From: Gammaproteobacteria bacterium
GTDB lineage: Bacteria; Pseudomonadota; Gammaproteobacteria; Steroidobacterales; GCA-2729495
NCBI GenBank assembly: GCA_021773815.1
Contig: JAJFJS010000098.1
Coordinates: forward strand, 1 to 44,935
Length of the DNA stretch: 44,935 bases
Direction: 5' to 3'
Shown: positions 1-6,175 of the stretch, in pieces
Layout of the letters: the number at the start of each line of letters is the position of its first letter
Position numbering within the stretch: position 1 is the first letter of the stretch
Made by a program: the position numbers and the translations under genes
Notes under the pieces: model-generated
The model's database searches: none
Told to the model about the DNA's origin: nothing
Seen by the model: the letters and a program-made list of their open reading frames with translations, nothing else

Positions 1-1456
1 GGCCTTGTAGGTGTTGATTGAATAGTCGCGGCTCACCGTCAGCCGGTGCAACAGGGGCAAAGGCCAATTGCCGATGCTGGGGCTTGTTGGGTTCGGTGTT
101 TACCTTTCCATCATCGAGGAAGTAGAAGCCATCAGGTGTGGCAATTCCAGCAGGAGCGTTAGCAAAGAAATTATCCGCGAATAGGTGAGCGTGGATTGCA
201 TCTGAAACCTGCTTTACCTGCGGATGTGTACGGCACAGCGGCTGATGCTCGTATAGGGTTTGTACTTCCTGTTCCAGTAACCGGTTGCGCTTCGATCGCC
301 AGTAGTCCTGCCAGCGGTAAAGGCGGATCCCGGTGGATATGATCTCAGAATCATTAAACCGACCGGAATAGTCCACCGCGATTTCTCGATGGGAATTAAA
401 ATCTTGACCGCCGTAGGCATCGTTCAGTGCTTTGTGGACGCTGCTCAGAAACTCCTGTTTCGAGAGTAGCTTGCCGCGCCCGGAATACTTTGCCGCCACC
501 ATCGCCATATCCGCGTCGTCAGCGTCGAACAGGTTTTTTAGTATGGCTATCCGGTCAATGACCTCACGCAGGTTATCCTGGTCAACATTATCTGCGATCC
601 AGTCGATGCTCTTTTGCCAGTCATGCGAACGTTTCCAGCCAGCTTCTTTAGCCTCATGGAAGACGGTGCCGAGGCCGACCAGATTCCTACCACGATGCCG
701 AAACCCCAAGCAGCGAGCCTCGCAGTCACCGAGCTGATACTTCGTTCCGCTGCTGCTCCATTCATCCCAGAGGTTGCCCATGCCGACAAAATCCAACGCC
801 ATGCCGATTCGGAGCCATGCGTCATAGTCGCAGTTGGGGTCAATAGCCTCGACCGCGCTCCGAATAACTGGTTCCAACATGTCGTTGTACCGGTCGTCAT
901 AATTCAATGATCGGACGTCATTCAGGCGGTATATCCAATGTGCAAGCAGCTCTGCTGGGAGGTCCTCGATCTTCGTCCAGTCGCCTTCCCATTCGTAGGG
1001 GCTGCCGTTCGGGTGGACAGATGGCGGCAAAACATCCTGAACCGTTAGGCCGTTTCGAGTACAGCATCGAAACTCGAAGCCATTGGCCTGATCATTGATT
1101 GTTATGAGGCTGAGTGGATCAATCTCGTGTGGCACATTGAAGATGACCTTGGTGCGATCTTTACGACCGCTGCTGATGCGGACTGAATCACTCAGAATGG
1201 CAGGCAGGTCTATTTGGAGTTTGTCGAAGTAAGCCTCTGCCAGTTCCATGTTGTCGATATCGAGCGCGCATGTACGTGACCACAGATGGGCAAGGCCGAT
1301 GCTGGCAACGCCAGTTAGCTTCTTCGAGTCGGTGATGGCCTTATTACGCTTGTTCCAGCCTTTGCTGCGAGGTCCTTTGCTTTTGGCGTCAATCGGGACC
1401 AGTACCCAACCATGCTTGATGTAACCAGCTGCGATCTCCTGCGTGGATTTTGTCAT
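1..1456 (-). CDS. Primase-polymerase (PrimPol + PriCT-2) of a mobile element, 3' end outside window
   Basis: An open frame starts at ATG 1456 (MTKSTQEIAAGY) and runs off the left edge, giving 485 residues without a stop. The N-terminal part matches the bifunctional DNA primase/polymerase fold: a short 'GWVLVPID' strand, the catalytic 'ALDIDN' motif near residue 65 and an 'SSGRKDRTKVIF' motif about 30 residues later. A PriCT-2 domain follows around residues 190-260 ('DYDAWLRIGMAL', 'LWDEWSSSGTKY'). The visible end ('APVAPADGEPRLF') resembles the start of a D5/P4-type helicase N-terminal region, so the complete protein is probably a primase-helicase that initiates replication of the element. 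Its start lies 2 nt after the stop of the AlpA-like gene, so the two are co-transcribed. The family is typical of P4-like satellites, plasmids and integrative elements. The fold is confident; the helicase part is inferred. Confidence 0.85.
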   Translation of the reverse strand, partial: MTKSTQEIAAGYIKHGWVLVPIDAKSKGPRSKGWNKRNKAITDSKKLTGVASIGLAHLWSRTCALDIDNMELAEAYFDKLQIDLPAILSDSVRISSGRKDRTKVIFNVPHEIDPLSLITINDQANGFEFRCCTRNGLTVQDVLPPSVHPNGSPYEWEGDWTKIEDLPAELLAHWIYRLNDVRSLNYDDRYNDMLEPVIRSAVEAIDPNCDYDAWLRIGMALDFVGMGNLWDEWSSSGTKYQLGDCEARCLGFRHRGRNLVGLGTVFHEAKEAGWKRSHDWQKSIDWIADNVDQDNLREVIDRIAILKNLFDADDADMAMVAAKYSGRGKLLSKQEFLSSVHKALNDAYGGQDFNSHREIAVDYSGRFNDSEIISTGIRLYRWQDYWRSKRNRLLEQEVQTLYEHQPLCRTHPQVKQVSDAIHAHLFADNFFANAPAGIATPDGFYFLDDGKVNTEPNKPQHRQLAFAPVAPADGEPRLFNQHLQG

Positions 1457-1458
1457 GG

Positions 1459-1770
1459 CTACTTGCCTCGCTTCTTGGCAACACGCTTTTTGACGGCGTT
1501 TCGGCATTGCTCCGCACGTTTTGCAGATTCCTCTGGTGTGATGGATTTGTCCTCACCAGTATTGCCATAGGCGGGGTGGTTTCTGATCCAATCGGCAACA
1601 TCAATGGCCAAGTACCGCACCGATCGATAACCGAGCTTTCGATACTTGGGGCCACCGCCTTTATGACGGAGTTGGGTCAGCGTGTTGACCGAGATGTGAT
1701 AGAGGGATTCAACCTCTTTGGGCTTGAGCGCTGCTTCAGGCGCGATCTGCATGAATTGAACGATAGACAT
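1459..1770 (-). CDS. AlpA/excisionase-like helix-turn-helix regulator
   Basis: A 103-residue protein starts at ATG 1770 (MSIVQFMQIAP), preceded by GAGGAA about 8 nt upstream. A TTG five codons earlier is possible but lacks a ribosome site. Residues 15-60 ('LKPKEVESLYHISVNTLTQLRHKGGGPKYRKLG') read as a winged helix-turn-helix of the MerR/AlpA/excisionase type, in which a short HTH picks a site and the GGGPKYRKLG wing follows. The tail is Lys/Arg rich. Such proteins act as excision factors or transcriptional activators of element genes and are usually encoded beside the primase, as here. Upstream lies a long inverted repeat followed by a T-run in the transcript sense, which may attenuate this operon. 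Confidence 0.75.
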   Translation of the reverse strand: MSIVQFMQIAPEAALKPKEVESLYHISVNTLTQLRHKGGGPKYRKLGYRSVRYLAIDVADWIRNHPAYGNTGEDKSITPEESAKRAEQCRNAVKKRVAKKRGK

Positions 1771-1803
1771 TGTTCGGTTCCTCAAGGGAAACCGACAGGC
1801 ACG

Positions 1804-1858
1804 AAAAAGGCGACTGCCGATACCCCAACTTTTAACGTTGAAGATCGAACAGTCGCCT
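1804..1858 (-). promoter_or_regulatory. Leader inverted repeat with T-run, possible attenuator of the alpA-primase operon
   Basis: On the minus strand AGGCGACTG (1858-1850) and CAGTCGCCT (1816-1808) form a perfect 9-bp inverted repeat around a 33-nt loop, followed directly by TTTTT (1808-1804). The loop holds a smaller CAAC/GTTG pairing. The structure sits about 35 nt before the AlpA-like start. A stem followed by a T-run in a leader suggests conditional termination. P4-type satellites control their primase operon by leader termination, so this is a reasonable but untested analogy. Confidence 0.4.
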
Positions 1859-2004
1859 AGTCGTTGATACTCAAGATCCCGGAATTCAATGTTTGGCGAG
1901 TGGGGACACCGGTAACCCCATCAGACTGAACTTGTGCTTAAGCTTACTTGAGTATCATCGCATTGAAAACCTTCTTATCATGGGAATATTCCTCTCATTC
2001 ATTT

Positions 2005-3273
2005 TCATTCCTTTACTGAACCCGCTGCGCGGTCAATTTGATCAGCAACCAACTGCGCCGCCTCTCGAACATCATCAACTTCCAGATGCTGATAATGCTG
2101 TGTGATGTCCTGCGGCCGGTGATTGACCAGGTATTTTTGCTTCGCATAGGTGATGTCAGCGCGTTCAGCCTGTGTGACGAATGTATGCCGCAGGGTATGT
2201 GTCGTGAATTGAACGCCCGACAGTTTGCTGGCTTTCTCGTAGTGATAACCGGCGCTGTCCATATAGGCTTTTTTGCCGCTGCATACCGCTGAAGGGAATA
2301 CATAAGCATAGCGAGGATTCTGTAGCCCCATGCCTGAATTGTCTCGGTGGAATTTGCGGTTGAGTAGTATCGCCTCTAGCTGGTGCGTGAAGGGCAGAAT
2401 CAGTTCCTGTCGATTTTTGGCTACTTCTGCAGGAATTCGGATTGTCCGATTCTCCCAGTCAACGTTTCCCCATTCCAGCGATCGTGCCTCGATACTTCTG
2501 AGGCCGGTATAGAGGCAGAGCAACAGGAAGTCCTGACCGAGTTCTCCCATGGGCATCAGTTTGCTGTATCGCTCTAACCGGACGCTGCTCATTTTCATGA
2601 TGCCTTCGTAAACGGCTGGTAAGTCGATTTGGCTGATTGCCTTGCCACGCTTTTTGGCGTTGTGCCAGCGTTTTCGATCTGAAAGGACGGAGACTGGGTT
2701 AGGCTTGTCCGTACTGAACCGGATAACGGTACTGAGTAGCTTCATGATTCCATCTGCCAGTACCTTACCGCCTTGTTCTCGTTTCTTGCCGTCGGAGCAA
2801 ATCATCCATCGCTTTGTGGTCAGTTCCTTGTGGCGATGCAAAATTTCATCCCGAGAAATCTGATCAACTCGTCGGGTCATCCAGTCTTTCAGATGGTGCT
2901 TTAATGACACGATGTAGTTCTTCTCGGTCGCTGGACTCATTTTGCCGTCAGCTATCCGGGAATTGACGTAGTCGTCTATGGCTGCTTCCAGCGTCGGCTC
3001 GATTTTGACGACTCCAGTACCAATTGCCTCATCTCGCGTATCGCGGGCCTTTTTTCGGGCCTCCTCCGGGGTCAGGACAGGGTAGTGCCCGACTGAGTAG
3101 CAATTGCTCTTGCTGCCTGCCTTCACAACGAAGGTGCGTCGCTTCGATCCGACCCGAACTCCGAACATTCGCTCCCGCTTGTCCCACACGTAATAAGTAT
3201 CCCGGCAGGACTTAGCGAGGGGTAGATTAGCGACTACTGACGGAGTGAGATTTTTGCTGAGTTGCTTCGCCAT
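2005..3273 (-). CDS. int: Tyrosine recombinase (integrase) of the integrative element
   Basis: This 422-residue protein has the P4-type integrase layout: an N-terminal DUF4102-like arm-binding domain (residues 1-90, with 'FGVRVGSKRRTFVV' and 'VGHYPVLTPEEARKKA'), a core-binding SAM-like domain (about 95-195) and a C-terminal catalytic domain. Catalytic residues can be placed: Arg259 in TGLRS, Lys286 in AKNRQE, His359-x-x-Arg362 in HTLRHTF, His385 in LVNHRP and the nucleophile Tyr394 in QHYQHL. All are present, so the enzyme looks active. It should catalyse site-specific recombination between the element and the 3' end of a tRNA gene. The tRNA-Lys fragment 166 bp upstream of its start marks that junction. 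The intervening 3274-3438 stretch is non-coding and AT-rich. It carries a 9-bp inverted repeat, GAAACAACC (3308-3316) and GGTTGTTTC (3370-3378), which could be arm-type or regulatory sites. Confidence 0.93.
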   Translation of the reverse strand: MAKQLSKNLTPSVVANLPLAKSCRDTYYVWDKRERMFGVRVGSKRRTFVVKAGSKSNCYSVGHYPVLTPEEARKKARDTRDEAIGTGVVKIEPTLEAAIDDYVNSRIADGKMSPATEKNYIVSLKHHLKDWMTRRVDQISRDEILHRHKELTTKRWMICSDGKKREQGGKVLADGIMKLLSTVIRFSTDKPNPVSVLSDRKRWHNAKKRGKAISQIDLPAVYEGIMKMSSVRLERYSKLMPMGELGQDFLLLCLYTGLRSIEARSLEWGNVDWENRTIRIPAEVAKNRQELILPFTHQLEAILLNRKFHRDNSGMGLQNPRYAYVFPSAVCSGKKAYMDSAGYHYEKASKLSGVQFTTHTLRHTFVTQAERADITYAKQKYLVNHRPQDITQHYQHLEVDDVREAAQLVADQIDRAAGSVKE

Positions 3274-3438
3274 TTCATTGCTCCCGATTGGCAGGGTTTT
3301 TGTCAGGGAAACAACCGCAGTTTCATAAAGGAACCAAAAGAAACCCGAAAGAACGACAGTCCCGAGAATGGTTGTTTCTTAAGGGAATCTTACTTTGAAA
3401 TGCGAATGAAAAGAAAGGGAAATGAATTCAGACCCGGC

Positions 3439-3483
3439 CTTTTAACCAATTGGTCGAAGGTTCGAGTCCTTCACGGCCCACCA
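3439..3483 (+). other. tRNA-Lys(UUU) 3' fragment = right attachment site (attR)
   Basis: The sequence starts at an anticodon loop CTTTTAA (3439-3445) and then reads as a tRNA-Lys 3' half: variable region, T-stem GAAGG (3456-3460), T-loop TTCGAGT, T-stem CCTTC (3468-3472), acceptor strand ACGGCCC (3473-3479), discriminator A and encoded CCA (3481-3483). No 5' half precedes it: the bases before the loop cannot form the anticodon stem with CCAAT. Tyrosine recombinases commonly integrate at tRNA 3' halves and regenerate the tRNA at the other junction. The fragment is therefore the distal junction, and the functional tRNA-Lys should be upstream of base 1. Identification as Lys rests on the UUU anticodon and close similarity to bacterial tRNA-Lys. 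Confidence 0.85.
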
Positions 3484-3521
3484 TTTTCAAGGATCCCGCA
3501 TCGCGGGATTTTTGAAAATGG
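3481..3521 (+). terminator. Hairpin 1 of the tRNA-tail array (terminator-like)
   Basis: The 5' arm 3481-3499 and 3' arm 3503-3521 pair over all 19 bp, including two G-U pairs, around loop ATC. The inner part ATCCCGC-ATC-GCGGGAT followed by TTTT looks like an intrinsic terminator. The outer part pairs the tRNA CCA with TGG. Confidence 0.8.
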
Positions 3522-3607
3522 CGGGTTGCTGTTGCACGAGGCTCTCGTTCGACGCAGCCCCGGTCATTTTTTAAAGAAAACAATCGCCGGGGTTCCTTCA
3601 CGGCCCA

Positions 3608-3648
3608 CCATTTTCAAGGATCCCGCATCGCGGGATTTTTGAAAATGG
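3608..3648 (+). terminator. Hairpin 2 of the tRNA-tail array
   Basis: Identical in sequence to hairpin 1: arms 3608-3626 and 3630-3648 with loop ATC, again starting at the CCA of the repeated tRNA tail. Confidence 0.8.
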
Positions 3649-3733
3649 CGGGTTGCTGTTGCACGAGGCTCTGGTTCGACGTAGTCCCGGACATTTTTAA
3701 AGAAGACACTCGCCGGGGGTCCTTCACGGCCCA

Positions 3734-3774
3734 CCATTCTTAAGAATCCCGCATCGCGGGGTTCTTAAGAATGG
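3734..3774 (+). terminator. Hairpin 3 of the tRNA-tail array, with compensatory changes
   Basis: Arms 3734-3752 and 3756-3774 also pair over 19 bp. Relative to copies 1 and 2, a T-A pair has become C-G and a C-G pair has become T-A, and wobble pairs have become Watson-Crick or the reverse. The structure is kept although the sequence changed (CCATTCTTAAGAA against CCATTTTCAAGGA). Confidence 0.8.
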
Positions 3775-3880
3775 TGAGTCGCTGTTGGACGAGGCTCTCA
3801 GTTCGACGCAGTCCCGGGCATTTTTAAAGAGAACACTCGCCGCGAGTCCTTCACGGCCTTGGATGTTCTTCACAGTCACG

Positions 3881-4069
3881 TCAATTGCAGCGGGCGCCAT
3901 ATCGATCGGCGTGGCAGGACGGGCACAGCGGCCGGGGCCGGTGATGTCGTGAGACGATCTGGGGAACCGGGGTCGTGCGCCCCGCGCGCAGGCAGTGGCT
4001 GCAGACGATCAGGTTAGTCAGTCTGCGCAGTAGTCCCAGTTCCACAGGCGCGGCAGTCGGGGTCGGCAT
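3881..4069 (-). CDS. Possible small zinc-ribbon protein (62 aa)
   Basis: This short frame (MPTPTAAPVELG...) contains two CxxC pairs, 'VCSHCLRAG' at residues 22-28 and 'LCPSCHADRY' at 48-57, about 23 residues apart. That spacing suits a zinc ribbon, and the pattern CxxC...hxxPLCPxCxxxxY resembles the small Cys-rich domain found in some bacterial signalling proteins. The start at ATG 4069 has only a weak GAGA upstream. It lies between the repeat array and a terminator, alone. No other support is visible, so it may be a chance frame in a 350-bp stretch that otherwise holds nothing recognisable. Confidence 0.4.
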   Translation of the reverse strand: MPTPTAAPVELGLLRRLTNLIVCSHCLRAGRTTPVPQIVSRHHRPRPLCPSCHADRYGARCN

Positions 4070-4213
4070 CGGGTGTCTCGCTGCATCGTATCCTCGACCA
4101 GCCTAACGGGCGCCGGCAGGCTGCAGCGCGACCTGTTTCGCAGTTTTGGAAAATATGGCGTCGATCCGAACGAGGCGCGCGGTCCTGCATTCCGGGAAAT
4201 TTCGCCGCCGGAA

Positions 4214-4242
4214 TAAAAAAAGCCCCGCGGAACGGGGCTTTT
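4214..4242 (-). terminator. Intrinsic terminator of the beta-barrel gene
   Basis: AGCCCCG (4221-4227) and CGGGGCT (4233-4239) form a 7-bp stem. It is flanked by an A-run on the plus-strand left side, which gives a T7 run in the minus-strand transcript, 21 nt after the stop of the 4263 gene. Confidence 0.9.
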
Positions 4243-4262
4243 CATCAATCGGTTCGACGGGG

Positions 4263-4994
4263 TCAGAAGTTATAAATCGCGTTAAGCGACAACATCCAGG
4301 GTTCGTCGATTTCCTTGATGTTGAAGTAATCGAGCTGGGCGCGAACTGAAAAGCCGTTTTCGGCATTGAAGTTGACGCCGAGCGCGCCCATCGCGTCCCA
4401 TCCGGATCCTTTGACCGACGTCGCGATCGGCGTGTTGATCGCGACCACCGTGCCGCCCTTTGGCGGGATAAATCCGCCGACGACCTTCTCGAAACCGTTG
4501 CCGTCGACGTCGGCAGCAACACCGCCGATTTTGGCCATGATCTCGAACGTATCGTTGATCGGAAAGAATCCCGTCAGCGCCGCGGTCCAGCCACTGGTCG
4601 GCAATTCGACGGTCCATGCGCTGGAACTGACGACGCTGGTCCCGCCGCCGCGCGTTGTTGTGCAGTCGCCGCTGGTGTCGGTGAAGCAATACGACCGTTC
4701 GACATCATAGGCCTTGAAATACCCGAGTTCGATGCCGGCATAGCGGATGATCCGGTAGCCGAGAAAGAAATTGCTGGCGATCGACGTCTTCTTGAAGTCG
4801 TCGTTGCCGGCGATGGTCTCGTTCTGCGGCGCCAGCCCGTTGCCCGAGATGTCGGTATCAATGCGCAGAAAGGCGGACCCGGCGCCGAAATAAATCCCGT
4901 CGTACCAAGCGTCCTTCGCAAACAGGCCGCCGTCGGCGGCGGCCAGCGGGCCGGACATTATGGCCAGCAGGGCAAATAAGGCTGCTTTCTTCAT
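4263..4994 (-). CDS. Outer membrane beta-barrel protein
   Basis: A 243-residue protein starts at MKKAALFALLAIM (ATG 4994, GGGGAG 9 nt upstream); a longer in-frame extension upstream is not needed. Residues 1-20 form a clear signal peptide with a cleavage site after PLAAA. The mature part alternates polar and hydrophobic residues in short strands ('FFLGYRIIRYAGIELGYF', 'AALTGFFPINDTFEIMAKIG', 'SVRAQLDYFNIKEI') and ends in Phe ('LNAIYNF'), the usual signal for outer membrane assembly. The layout and length match an eight-stranded OmpA/OmpW-like barrel. No OmpA peptidoglycan domain is present. Two Cys in 'SYCFTDTSGDCTT' may form a loop disulfide. A terminator follows. The ligand or role is unknown. 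Confidence 0.85.
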   Translation of the reverse strand: MKKAALFALLAIMSGPLAAADGGLFAKDAWYDGIYFGAGSAFLRIDTDISGNGLAPQNETIAGNDDFKKTSIASNFFLGYRIIRYAGIELGYFKAYDVERSYCFTDTSGDCTTTRGGGTSVVSSSAWTVELPTSGWTAALTGFFPINDTFEIMAKIGGVAADVDGNGFEKVVGGFIPPKGGTVVAINTPIATSVKGSGWDAMGALGVNFNAENGFSVRAQLDYFNIKEIDEPWMLSLNAIYNF

Positions 4995-5077
4995 TGGTTT
5001 TTTCTCCCCATCGACCGCGGCAGCGGGTCGATGGTTCTTGTTCTCGTACTCTCTCTCCAAAAGGGCGGCGCGGAACC

Positions 5078-5794
5078 TTATTCGATGATGCTGTCGCGCC
5101 CGAACAGCAGGTCGCCGAACTGCCAGCGGACACCGAGTTCGAGACCGGTCTCGCTGTCGAACATCAGTCCGCGGGCCAGTATCGAGAGTCCGTCGAATAC
5201 TTTGTAGTTGAGCCCGACCGTTACATCGCGGTTACTGACTTTGCCGACATCCTGATACTCGTAGCCAATCTGGACGTCGGCTCGGTCGGAGATGCTGCCA
5301 CGAAACATGATTTCGCCGGACCAGCCATCGTCGCTGATCGTAGCCGATGCGATATTCAGGTTTGACAGTTCCGTGTCAATAAAACTACCGCGCACGACAA
5401 GATCGACGTTTTCGCTGAGGCCGATCAGGTCGAGGCCGAGGTTGACGCCGACGCCGATTTTGTAGCCTTCGAAGTCCGCATCAAAGGTGCTGCCGGACGG
5501 ACCCGTATTGCAGTCCTTACAGCTGCCGTCGGTATATCCGAAGGCTTGCCCGCGCAAGTGCAGCCAAGGCAGGATTCCGATAGAGAGATCGATGTTCTCG
5601 CCTTCGATCTTGCCGTTGTTGTAACGAGCGTCGGATTTGGGATTGACGCCATACTTGACGTCCGTCCATTCGTAGCTGACGCCGACATAGGTGTAGCCGG
5701 GCCCGTCGGCACGGGCGACCGAGGTAACCGGAATGGAAACCGCCAGGGCGGCAAGTGCCATGCCCGCGGTCGGCCCGAGAAAGCGCGAAATCAT
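5078..5794 (-). CDS. Outer membrane beta-barrel protein
   Basis: A 238-residue protein starts at MISRFLGPTAGMAL (ATG 5794, preceded by GGGGG at 7 nt). The upstream in-frame extension is unlikely. The N-terminus is a signal peptide ending near SVARA. The mature sequence has barrel-type strands ('YTYVGVSYEWTDV', 'LDLSIGILPWLHLRGQAFGY'-like segments, 'VDLVVRGSFI', 'DVQIGYEYQDVG') and a disulfide-sized 'SCKDCNTG' loop. Length and pattern suggest an eight-stranded barrel related to the downstream 4263 gene in style but not obviously in sequence. The gap of 83 bp to that gene allows co-transcription. The C-terminus ends in SIIE rather than an aromatic residue, which is atypical. It is divergent from the TonB receptor gene across 5795-6175. 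Confidence 0.8.
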   Translation of the reverse strand: MISRFLGPTAGMALAALAVSIPVTSVARADGPGYTYVGVSYEWTDVKYGVNPKSDARYNNGKIEGENIDLSIGILPWLHLRGQAFGYTDGSCKDCNTGPSGSTFDADFEGYKIGVGVNLGLDLIGLSENVDLVVRGSFIDTELSNLNIASATISDDGWSGEIMFRGSISDRADVQIGYEYQDVGKVSNRDVTVGLNYKVFDGLSILARGLMFDSETGLELGVRWQFGDLLFGRDSIIE

Positions 5795-6175
5795 AGATAT
5801 CCCCCTGGACGTTTTGGTGACGCTAGTTATGGATTGTCCGACCGGGACTATAACCAATCATTTGCGGGCGTGCCACAAGGTATTGTCGCGTTGTCAGGGA
5901 GTCGGGGCCGGCGCCGGAGCTACTTCCCCTGATCCGGCGAGTAGCCTATTATCGGTCTGCGGAGAAATCAGGCTGTACTTAAGTAATGCGGCGGGGTAGT
6001 CATCGGCACTGGAGAGTCCGATGGCGCTGGATAGTTTAATCAGGTATTCCTGCCTGGTTGGCAGGATTACATGCCCCCCCGATCTGCATGCGCAAGAATA
6101 CTGTCGATTCGCGTCCGAATCGCCGAGTGTGCGATTCCTGCAGAAAAAAGGCCAAAGTTCATCAAGGGGAGATTC
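5795..6175. promoter_or_regulatory. Divergent intergenic region between barrel gene and TonB receptor
   Basis: This 381-bp gap must hold promoters for both directions. I see no confident -35/-10 pair and no operator palindrome. A minus-strand frame near 5894-6066 reads protein-like but has no usable start codon. Confidence 0.4.

Larger units (their letters stand above)
3468..3858 (+). repeat. Tandem repeats of about 127 bp, each beginning with the tRNA-Lys 3' tail
   Basis: CCTTCACGGCCCACCA (T-stem 3' strand, acceptor strand, discriminator, CCA) recurs at 3468, 3595 and 3721. A truncated copy, CCTTCACGGCC, lies at 3848. Unit lengths are 127, 126 and 127 bp. Each full unit continues with a 19-bp hairpin starting at the CCA, a middle part around GTTGCTGTTG.ACGAGGCTCT, and an end around CATTTTTAAAGA..ACACTCGCCG. 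Units 1 and 2 are nearly identical and unit 3 has diverged while keeping the hairpin. The design parallels the E. coli tyrT locus, where 178-bp units repeat the tRNA 3' end and give rise to rtT RNA. Alternatively, the array is a record of repeated recombination at the attachment site. Confidence 0.9.

Noticed and set aside
3262-3642. Plus-strand frame of 126 codons across the attR and repeat units
   Set aside because: It runs through a tRNA fragment and hairpin repeats and has no protein-like character.
3468-3858. CRISPR array
   Set aside because: Units are about 127 bp and consist wholly of repeat with no unique spacers.
5894-6066. Minus-strand frame with helical-looking residues (KLSSAIGLSSADDYPAALLK)
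   Set aside because: No ATG, GTG or TTG start in frame, no ribosome site, and it ends in a Pro-Ala low-complexity tail. It could be a remnant, but there is no support.
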